DNA of 24,570 nt from assembly GCA_002118135.1 (NCBI GenBank), contig BDIU01000102.1, positions 1-24,570 on the forward strand. Reading direction: 5' to 3'. The translations under genes were made by a program, and so were the position numbers. Every line of letters starts with the position of its first letter. Position 1 is the stretch's first letter. Positions 9,094 through 18,002 of the stretch are shown in pieces. This DNA is from Trebouxia sp. TZW2008. Lineage: Eukaryota > Chlorophyta > Trebouxiophyceae > Trebouxiales > Trebouxiaceae. The notes under the pieces are model-generated. The model made no database searches. It saw only the letters and a program-made list of their open reading frames with translations, and had not been told where the DNA came from.

Positions 9094-11910
9094 GTAGGGC
9101 GCTGCGATGTTTGTCCACATAGCTAGAGCCCGGTGTACTTGCTAGTAGCAAGGTCCTGCCGGGAACCCCAGCCCTGCAACGTCAAGTCTTTACTGTGTAT
9201 GCAGAACTTCAAGCTTATCGGCAATGGACCGAAGCCTTTCGCGGTCAATCCTCTGCAAGCCTTCACCGTAAGACAGCTCGCGTTGCTTGTTCCCTGCACG
9301 CAGCATCCCTGCCCTTTCGATGTCATGTTGCATCTAGCCAAAAACGCCCTCTTTCATAGACGACACTTCATGAATGCAGCTTGCAGCAGCAGCTTTCCCC
9401 ATGTTGGCGCGTTTCGGCAGCGGAGGTTTTGGCACAGGCTATTCTGCCAGTCTGGAAGCTGATGACGGTACCTATGGCCCAGTCAAACTTGCAGGCAGGA
9501 AGGTCAGCATGCCCACACACTGCATGGCTTATTGTGCAGAACTTGTGCATAAAACAGTATGCCCCGCAGTTCATGACTTGTATGCGACACACGCCTTGTA
9601 GCAGAATTTGCAACTTGGGGCGTTTGCCATGCACCCACTAGTACTTGATGAACACAATTTGATTGCCATTTTATGGCACATGCCATCAGACTTGTTATCT
9701 GGCTGAAGCATGTGAAAATCTCCTCCTCCTCCTTGCATGGATCAACTGGGTTGTTGAGTAACAAGAAGAGAACCATGCATACATGTCAATGCAGGTCACA
9801 GAGTCATCAAAGGTTGGCAGTTTCAAGAGGCCCTCAAAACTGATTGAGATATATGAGTTTGAGGGGTGCCCCTTCTGCAGAAAGGTAAAGGTCAATGTCC
9901 CATTACAGAATGTGCTTGCCTGATCATGATCCAGCAAGCATTGTGGGAACAGAAAACGCAACTCTTGGGTTTGCTTTATACTGCCTGTTCAATTTTGCAA
10001 CAATAGCATCACGTGTTCTTAGGTCAGAGAAGCTGTATCTATCTTGGATCTTGATGTCATGTTTTACCCCTGCCCAGCTGGCGGGCCAACTTGGCGGGAA
10101 AAGGTCAAGCAGAAAGGCGGCAAGGCAACATTTCCATACTTGGTCGATCCAAACACAGGTAATACTCTTTCAGACTTCCAACGAGGTGCTTCATTGCCGC
10201 TGTGCCCGCGCGGGTGTTAAAATGTGTGTCATGTCAACCTTCAACTTTGTAGAAGCGAGACATGCTGTATTGCATCTTTGCTCTTGAGTACAAAGCTGCC
10301 TGTGATGTACTCACATAAATATACGATCTGAAGTGAAGGCACATCATTGAGTCTCATATACAGCTATCAGGCACCAGCTTGGAGGAAGAAGAACCATGTT
10401 TAGTCTCTTTTGTGCTTGTAGGCACCAGCATGTATGAGTCAGATGACATTGTGAAGTACCTGTTCAACAATTATGGGGATGGTAGGGTCCCCTGGGGTTT
10501 ATCACTGGGGATTTTCACCGCCTTGTCGTGTGGCTTTGCATTGATCCCAAGGTATGCCATTCAGCTTTGTGCAAGTCATTGGCTCATGTCAAAGTGGAAC
10601 TCAAAAGAACTTCAAAACCAGCTGCATACACTTTACCCATGTCAAACTGGATTCCAAGAAGAATTCTCAAACAAGCTGTTGAGTGCATGTGCGCAGTGAC
10701 CCCAAAAGTCTGTGAAGATGGCCATTAGGGTTCCTGGTGTAGGATCCTTGCTGCAATCTGGTTTCAAGCATGCCCAGCATGATCCCTTGCTTAAGTTACG
10801 GTAGTGTGATGAAGCTTGCAAACCAAGATGTCGGACGTGGGCAAATTGGGTGTCAGCTTGCAACCCCAAATTCTTGCTGCCTGCTTTCAGCGCCCGCAGT
10901 CAGCATTTTGGCAGCACAGATGCAGCAGCTTCGGCAACAGCAGCAGCTGCAGACGCTATCTGGACCTGTAACTTACCTCTAACAATTTCCATGTGCATGG
11001 CTTTGGTATCAGTCAATGTCTTTGGATTGTCATGCGCCCTAGCTTTTGACCCCAGCATCTTGCATTGTGTGTCTGCAGGCTTGGCGCTGGCAGTCGGTAT
11101 CAGCAGTCAAATTTGCCAAAGCAGCCCTTGGAGCTTTGGGCATATGAGCTGTCGCCCTTCTGCAAGGCAAGCGCATCTTTTTCAGGACCTAGATTGACAG
11201 CTTTGCATAGCTTTGCGCAGAGCTGTTGCGAGTGCTTTGTGTCTCAGCTGTGCTGTATGATGTGCTGGGCCGGCGTAAGCTGATCCGCTGGCTGATCCAG
11301 GCAACGTTATGCTTTTGTCATTCATGTCTTTTGCGCAAGGGTTGTTGCACAAGAAAGAACTGCCTGGCCCATCTGCCAATATACAATGTGTATTTAGCTG
11401 TTGCATTACATGCTGAAAATGTTGCACTGTTGACTCCTCACAAGTCTCACAAGCTTAAAGTGATAGCAGTGACACACTCAGCAAGAGTCAAAGCTGCATT
11501 GTGAGAATGCAATAGTCTGGCAGCGTGTGCAACATCTGCGTCTGCTTTGCTTGGAACTCTATGTCTGTGCTGCATATGCAGGTAGGCAGGGAAGAGCGAG
11601 TTGCAATGAAGGTTTCATGTGTGCAGCATACAGTAGTCAGGGGCGGTACCGAACGACTAATTTTGCCCTGTTCTGGGCATCATGGCTTGAGATTTTGCAG
11701 TAACATGTGCAGGTAGTCAGGGAGAAGTTAGTAGCGCTGGAGATTCCATTTGTGCAGCATACAGTAGTAAGGGGCAGTCCCAAGCGACAGCTGCTAGCAG
11801 ACAAATACGGCAAATTTGCAGCGCCATATCTGGAGGACCCCAACAAGAGAGTTGCCATGTTTGAGAGCTCGGACATCATCAAGTATTTGGAAGAAACATA
11901 TGCTGCTTGA
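8668..11910 (+). CDS. Tandem thioredoxin-fold / GST N-terminal-like protein, plant type
   Basis: Core exons are 9374-9502 (or 9380-9502 if spliced), 9795-9884, 10023-10158, 10422-10551, 11079-11166 and 11713-11910, all in phase. From the ATG at 9374 the protein is 256 aa. Adding a candidate leader exon, 8668-9093, gives 396 aa. Two thioredoxin/GST-N folds are visible. Domain 1 has IYEFEGCPFCRK (CPFC at residues 68-71 of the short form). Domain 2 has LELWAYELSPFCK (SPFC at 187-190), so only the second Cys is kept. Later segments include PYLVDPNTGTSMYESDDIVKYL and AMFESSDIIKYL. The layout matches plant two-domain 'thioredoxin family' proteins such as Arabidopsis At5g03880, thought to be plastid-located. 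The substrate is unknown. The intron after 11166 has a GC donor. Confidence 0.85.
11581..11670 (+). repeat. Degraded copy of the acceptor side of the last thioredoxin-fold exon
   Basis: Following 'ATATGCAG' at about 11581, the sequence reads VGREERVAMKVSCVQHTVVRG, echoing the last exon start at 11713. The stretch 'GTGCAGCATACAGTAGTCAGGGGC' differs from the exon at one base. The copy diverges after about 70-90 nt, then the real acceptor follows about 40 nt later. The copy keeps its AG acceptor. Confidence 0.8.
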
Positions 11911-12414
11911 TTTGAACGTCCAAATGGCTGGGCAATCACCGATGCTGAAGTATGCTGCACAGCTGTGCTGCCAGCAAGGGTCTGCTGCTGGGACAGCAGT
12001 GGTTTGCGTACATAAGCTATGTGATTTAGTTTAGAGGTTTCCTGACATCCTCAGGGCAGCAGAACCGGCGACATTTTACCGAGACGGGATTGAGTCAATG
12101 AAGTGCTTGCCTTGACTTTTGATTGCAGTTAACCCATCGAACTACTGGTAGCTTTGTGATGAAGTGACGGCCGTACAAAGCGTTCGAGCTCTGTGCTCTT
12201 GAAAACGTAACACAGACGTGCCTTTCATGTGCATATGCCTGATGTAGTAAGTTGCTGCTAAAGCATTGTACTTGACGTTTAGCTTAAGAACACCTGCCCT
12301 TGAACAAAATAAAAGATCTTGTGATGCAAGCAGAATGGCTGGAAATTATGATAACTTGATGCAGGACAGCGAAAGGAGGGTAGTCTGTATACACTCGCAA
12401 TGGAATATAGTGTG
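11911..12414. other. Convergent intergenic region between thioredoxin-fold and antiporter genes
   Basis: This is the shared 3' flank of the rightward gene ending at 11910 and the leftward gene ending at 12415. No gene-like frame is recognisable. An AATAAA occurs near 12308, but green algae normally use TGTAA and it is about 400 nt from the stop, so I do not call it a signal. Confidence 0.45.
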
Positions 12415-15400
12415 CTATGTGTCTTCATCATTTTCATGGGGCAAGCCATTATTTGTTCTGCTCAAAAGACCTCTATGCGTTGGCGAAACTGTACTTTCAT
12501 TCGCCTGTGGCGGTTGATACGCCTCAACATCAGCTTCCACACTAGACAATCCAGACTGCATATGACCCAGCCCGCTACTTTGCATCTCAAGCATGTGGTC
12601 AGGGACATCACCATCACCATTACCATCATGAACCATGTCCAAACCGTCAGTGCTATTACCAGTGCTAAGTTCATACAAGTGGGGTTGGCCTAGTGACCTT
12701 CCGCCAAACAGGGGTTTCAGATACTGCTTATCTATCTGTTTCCAGATGGTGTGCGCAGAATCTGGGTTATTGGCTGCTATCTCGCGCACTGCATTGGCTG
12801 CTGTTGCTGGGGTGACCGCATCATGCAAGTCTTGGTAGCCCATCGCATGCACTGCCATGTCATTCAGACCCTGGAGTCCGAAATGCTGCACCATGGGACC
12901 TGCCAGGCACAAAACTCTGTTGAAAATTTTGTCAGGAACAACTAAATGATTGTGATAGTAATTTGATACAGTTTTCAGCACATATGCCAGATATATATAG
13001 TATTGTTGCACACTGAGAACGTCACTAACTTTCCAGAAACAGTAAGCACAGCTGAAATACCAAGCAGTCAAATATTTCATTGCATCAACTGATCAATCTT
13101 GCTCTTACCAGTGATGCCGCTAAACAGCAAGGTGGACACCAGCACAATGACCAAGGTGGCTGACTCAATAGCAGGAATGCCTTCATCAGACTCTGCATCG
13201 ATGTTGGGCAGGTTGACTGCAAGGCTGTGTGCAATGCATACCAAAATGATGGGTCAAGCACAGTTGTGCAACATAGAGACATATCCGCGTTACTTTTACC
13301 TGTGATGCCACCAAACAGTAAGGTGGACACCAGCACAATGACCAAGGTGGCTGACTCAATGGCAGGAATGCCTTCATCAGACTCTGCATCGATGTTGGGC
13401 AGATTGACTGCAAGGCCGTAAGCAACAGCGCCTCTCAAACCGCAGGCCCAGAGCGTGTGCTGCAGTTTCACTGGCAATGGCAACCTCCGACCTGCACATC
13501 AGAAACATGCATCTGAGCATATCAGTTTGTCAGGCTGCTTCTGCTTGCAACGCCAATTGCAACGATCCCTGGTAGCACAGACCCTACTTTGCTGCAAAGC
13601 ACTTCAGGAGGAGTGCAAATTGAGTGACGCAAAGAGAGCATCGTGTGTGATCGGGAAACTTCTTCACACTGGCAGTGTGCAGACTGCTTAGGCTGTTACA
13701 TGCTTGCTGGCTTGCTTGCTTGCCTGCATGCATTTGCTGCCTGTTGTCAAGGACTGTGCGGGCACAATCAAAACCAGAGGAAAGCAGCAATTCCACCAAG
13801 AAAGCCCACGCGGTCAGGATGGTGTGAACAATGAGGCGCTGAATGAAGATGACCATTTCTGCAGTGATAATCACCTTTGCTGGCTAGACTGACCATACAG
13901 AACTTGAGCCACTCACACTCAGGACCTGTGACAAGTCCTAATCTTGTGACTAGTAAAGTCTCAGTTAACATTACCTTTGTTGACCAGATAAGCGAGAGGG
14001 TAGATGTTCACAGCGCGTGACAGGACAACCAGGGGGATGCCAGTCAACATCATGCCTAAGTCCATGCCGCTCCTGATGTGCGCCACCTACACTACAACCA
14101 TCGTATGATTACGTGCTACAAAATGCAATATGGCATACATCAATTCAGCAACTGTATATTTCAGAGTACTTGCTCTATGTTACTGAGAAGGTATAGATCA
14201 TTGTGTTGTGCACAGTACACTATGTTGCAGTCTGTGTATAATAAAGTGAGGATGCGTTTTGTGTGCATGCACTACGCAAAACACCAAGCTGCAGCATCTG
14301 ATCCCTCAGCAATCAGAAAGTCTTACACAAAGTTCAAGTTATAAAGTTTGCAAAAATGTTGAGTCGCATCACTGAAGAAGGTCTGGCTCCAAGATCTAGG
14401 GTTTAAGGGTTTAGGGTGTAAAGCTTAAACCCAAAGACAAGATCAGGAGTGCTTGAGGGGTGATGCATGGTTTGAGACCCAATTTCATGGTGCCTAAGGT
14501 TTGAACGACAGAGTTTGTGACTTGAGGGGGACCTAGGGCAAGAAGAGGAATGACTGACCTGCAAGCCCAGGTAGGCAAACACAAACATCTCCGACAGGAA
14601 TGCCGCAAATTCAAACAGCCGCTTCAGCGTGATCGCCGCCTCTTTAGTCACGCTGTAGTAAGAATAGTGTGCATGGCAGATGCCAGTGAAGAAGAGGGTG
14701 ACAATGCCGGACAGCGCCAGGGTTTCTGAGACTAGGTATGCTAGGTATGCTGACATTACGACTAAGGCCACTTCGTAGATTGTTGCGTTGAACGCTGGGC
14801 CGCCTTGTCTACTGTCTGCTCCTGGTGCTAACTGGAAACGCTTCAGAATGAAGGCGCATGCATAGGCAACTCCCAGCCCTTGCAAACAAGACAATTGACA
14901 TTTTAGCAAACAACCTTGACGGTCCTGCGTGTTGTTAGCTCTACCAGTGCATGCAGTGAGGAAAGCTTGTAGCATCAAAGAAACTTCTTTTGATCTGCAA
15001 AATTCAAATTGACAGCATGACTCTGTACATAGCCAGACAGCTGCTATGATAGCAGCTCAGTCAGCTGTGATAATATACGCAGCAGCAGTGACAATATTGT
15101 AGCAATGACAATACTACTGGCACACAGGACAAACCCCATGCGAAAATGTGAAAGGCAGACACAAGTAATGCTTGTTCATGCACAGGTAAGCTCAATGCTT
15201 TATGTGTCTTGAAATGGAAACAGCAATTAGGGAAGCACATACTGGTAGAACAGAGAGGCAACCACAGGAATTTCTACCGCAGACACATGGTAACTTCTTC
15301 AGGAATGCCACAGTTCCATGTACAGAAACTCCCTCGTACAAAGAATCAAGCACAGCACAACAGCACATGCTGAGTGCCATGAATACAAGTGATTACAGCT

Positions 15401-17252
15401 GACTCACCTATGACAATGGAGCCCGCAGCGATGACAAAGAAGCGCCAGAACATCAGTGGCACTGTACCCCAAGACAGAGGTGTCTCATAGAACTCTTCCA
15501 AGGTGCGGAACAGCACAATTGCAGTGGCGTCATTCAGCACGCTTTCACCAAACACCAGATTGTACAGGACTGGAGGGACGTCCATGTCAGCAAAGATGGA
15601 CAGTGTTGCTACTGGATCTGTTGCTGAAATCAGTGCACCTGCAAGCATGACAGGAAACATGGCATGCTCTTGATCGTGAAAAAATATGTGGCTGTACGTG
15701 TACTGTGGGAACTATATATGTCAGCATAGATGGAGAGGGTTGCCACTGGGTCTGCTGCTGAGATCAGTGCACCTGCAACCACTTCACAGTATGGCATTCT
15801 TTTGACAACCAGTCAAAACACGCTGCAATTGTATGTACATTCGCTGTGAGCGTCCATGTCAGCAAAGATGGAGAGGGTCGCGACTTAGTCTGTGGCCAAG
15901 ATCAGTGCACCTGTAGAAACATTGATGTTGAGACAACAGGTATACATACTGATATTTGTATTATGATCAATGTCAACAACAGCGCTCGCCTACGGCAACT
16001 TGCTATATTGTTTGCCCCTATAGTGACACTCACCGCAGTTGTCTTTGATTTGTTGTTCGAAAGGGCGCAGTGCATGTAGTTTCTTGCCATGCAGCAGGCG
16101 CTTGTTGAGAGATGCTGTGCTCAATCTGCTTTGCCAAATGCAGTCAAATTTTGTTCTGTATGAAGCAGTATTTAGACCCAAACAGCTTGCAGAAGGTCAC
16201 AAAAATGCTAGAGCTCACCTGAAGTGTTGACAGGGTAAATCACAAGCATTCTTCATGCAGACAATTTGCACACGTGACAGGTGTGTGAGGCAGGCTGTAG
16301 TCTTACTGTATTGCAGGCGTTTAGTGCGGAAGGGCAGGGCGGGGGGCGGGGGAGGCGCCCAGGAGGGGCGCCAATATGTTGCCCTAGTGTGCTTTTGCTG
16401 GCATAGCTAAAAGGACACAACACAGGCTGCTGTCTTGAGGAACAGTGGCATAGTACAATATGCATCATAGCCAGAAATCTTCAGGCAGAAGCAGCCTGAC
16501 ACAATTGTTTTAAAGTCAGACAACTGGCCACTTGGAGATTGTCTTACCATATAGCAGGCACTCAATGAGGGGTGCTGTGCCAAGGTGACTCCTCTTCACC
16601 ACTTTGATAGCCACAAGAGCATAGGTCACCAGCCCAAAAAACAAGGCTGAGATAAATGTCCCAGGCACCGCAAACACTGAAATCGTGCCAAAATTGCGGA
16701 AAAAGTCGCGTTTTTTGAGGGTGAACCCAGCTGCAAAGACTATGGGGGGTAGCAGGCCGTAGAAGAAGGCTGCTGGTGAAAATCTTAGAGCTGCCTGGAG
16801 ACCTGCAGGCATGAAAATGAAGTTTGGAGATGTTTGCTGGGCGCTGGTCCACTGACTATGTGTGGTGATATGGTTGGCTGCAGCAGCTTTCACAATCACA
16901 TTGGACCTGTTGAATGGGACATTTGGCTGCAAAACCAAATTCACTTTGTGGAACACTTGGAGGTACCATGCATACGGTGGATTGCATTTACCAGCCATTT
17001 GAGAAGTGGCTTACGGCATGCTTGCAACAGACTTCACTGCTGTGCTTCAAGCTGGCACAAATGGCATTGCGCTGTCAGCACACATCGTGACCTTATACCT
17101 GCAAGTTTGAAGATTCCAGCGCACATCATGCCAAGTATCATTGCTGCGCCTGATGGTGGTATGTACTGGACATTGTAACGCTGAATGAAAAAGGACGTCA
17201 GGACAGTGGTGATCAGCAGCAACCAGACCAGAGTCAGCTCCTCCTGCAGCAT
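12415..17252 (-). CDS. Na+(K+)/H+ exchanger, CPA1 (NHE/NHX) family, 7 exons
   Basis: Exons, in coding order: 17252-17099, 16802-16548, 15638-15408, 14878-14559, 14086-13975, 13491-13300 and 12899-12415. They join in phase to 582 aa, a normal NHE size. The product exchanges Na+ or K+ for H+ across a membrane. Residues 1-50 form the first membrane helix and [25 protein letters not shown] at 64-78 is the amiloride-binding-type motif. ATDP at 142-145 and [14 protein letters not shown] from 167 (Asn-Asp at 172-173) are the CPA1 ion-binding core. [15 protein letters not shown] lies in exon 6. The last exon is a hydrophilic cytosolic tail with [15 protein letters not shown], typical of the family. 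The sequence looks closer to intracellular NHE types than to vacuolar NHX1, an inference. The ATG at 17252 has an in-frame stop upstream. Confidence 0.93.
13109..13225 (-). repeat. Near-identical copy of the donor side of antiporter exon 6
   Basis: This segment repeats about 115 nt of exon 6 (intact exon 13491-13300), from [11 protein letters not shown] to FGGITG, with few changes; the copy reads FSGITG. It lies downstream in the next intron and keeps a donor, ACTG|GTAAGAG at 13108, that looks stronger than the true one (ACAG|GTAAAAG at 13299). A possible acceptor just upstream (ACACAG, near 13229) would read the copy out of frame after either exon 5 or exon 6. It is therefore not a simple mutually exclusive exon. 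Confidence 0.88.
14396..14420 (+). repeat. Short telomere-like tract in antiporter intron 4
   Basis: The sequence reads TAGGGTTTAAGGGTTTAGGGTG, about three variants of the plant-type telomere unit TTTAGGG. A reverse-orientation TAAACCC follows near 14426. It sits within the intron between exons 4 and 5 of the antiporter. It is too short to be a telomere. Confidence 0.6.
15717..15915 (-). repeat. Two degraded copies of the acceptor side of antiporter exon 3
   Basis: Upstream of exon 3 on the coding strand (exon starts at 15638), copies lie at about 15775-15717 and 15910-15848. The nearer reads [19 protein letters not shown]. The farther reads GALILATD, then a stop, then [11 protein letters not shown]. 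Both keep the CAG|GTGCACTGAT acceptor context. They stop well before the exon's ND core, so they cannot replace exon 3. Confidence 0.88.
16089..16140 (-). repeat. Degraded copy of the donor side of antiporter exon 2
   Basis: On the coding strand this reads AGCACAGCATCTCTCAACAA, then GCGCCTGCTGCATG|GCAAG. It matches the end of exon 2, which encodes [12 protein letters not shown] before GTAAG. The donor has changed from GT to GC. It lies downstream of the real exon 2 (ends 16548), in the same intron as the exon 3 copies. Confidence 0.7.
16331..16353 (+). other. G-quadruplex motif in antiporter intron 2
   Basis: Four G runs (GGG, GGG, GGGGGG, GGGGG) are separated by 1-2 nt loops, fitting the G3+N1-7 pattern. 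G-rich sequence continues to about 16371. The G-rich strand is the template strand of the antiporter gene, so the RNA would be C-rich. Folding is inferred from the motif only. Confidence 0.55.
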
Positions 17253-18002
17253 GCAAGCAGCAGCAACCGTTCAAGCGGAAGCATCATGCAAGGCGCCATA
17301 AGGTGCTGCGATGTTTCAGAGCTGCCCCAGTCGCAGGAGGTCGCGCGGTCAAGCAGTGCGAAGCTGCCTGAGGTTGCCTTCGCAAGGCCGACGGTGCCAC
17401 AAACACAGTCTTAACGTACCGACACATAGCCTTCCGACGTCATGCTAGCTTAAAGTCAAGGGTCGACGCAGCGCTATCGCCGTCGATCCGCAAAGCTCAC
17501 GGCATCAGGCCTGCTGCGACATCCCCGGCTTGGGGGCCTCACACCATGGCTAGATGAGATGACGAAAACCAACACTCAACAGTGGTGCGTTCAGATTGCA
17601 TATGCTCGACGGTGTTTTCCCAGACCTGCTTGGACGCAAGTCGCTTACAGACCGCAGCATAACGCTTGCACACTTTCTTGAGTTGACCAATTCAGTCTGT
17701 TTCGGAACCTGCGCACCTGCTGAGTCCTGAGCACACACGACTCGAAGTCAATTTTAATCAGCTACAAACTTTGTTTTGACTGTGCAAAATGCCCTGCCAC
17801 TTTGTTCCTTTGGCAGTGTTTTCGTGATCAACCCTGTGCAGTCGTTTCGTTATTTGAGCGGGTCTTGCAGCGCGAAAGGGTTCAGCCCGTCATACAGCTC
17901 CATTGCGTCGCATCGATCTTTCTGGAAGGCCAAGGAGGATCGGTGACCGTGCTGTGCATGCAAACCTTCCAAGAAGGCAGACAGTAACATGCATGGTGAC
18001 AG
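17253..18002. promoter_or_regulatory. Divergent intergenic region, antiporter and lipase-like genes
   Basis: This region lies between the start of the leftward antiporter and the rightward lipase-like gene and should carry both promoters and 5' UTRs. The open frame at 17802-17987 starts with TTG and matches nothing known. No core promoter element stands out. An upstream non-coding exon of either gene could lie here. Confidence 0.4.

Noticed and set aside
10891..10960. Extra Gln-rich exon of the thioredoxin-fold gene (reading QMQQLRQQQQL)
   Set aside because: The exons at 10422-10551 and 11079-11166 join in perfect phase and match family spacing without it.
11218..11290. A further degraded copy of the last thioredoxin-fold exon (reading LLRVLCVSAVLYDVLGRRK)
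   Set aside because: Similarity to the exon is weak and I cannot separate it from chance by eye.
13109..13225. Mutually exclusive alternative exon of the antiporter
   Set aside because: The only nearby acceptor reads the copy out of frame from exon 5, and the upstream part of the exon is missing.
17802..17987. Small gene upstream of the lipase
   Set aside because: It begins with TTG, matches no family and lies in the divergent promoter region.
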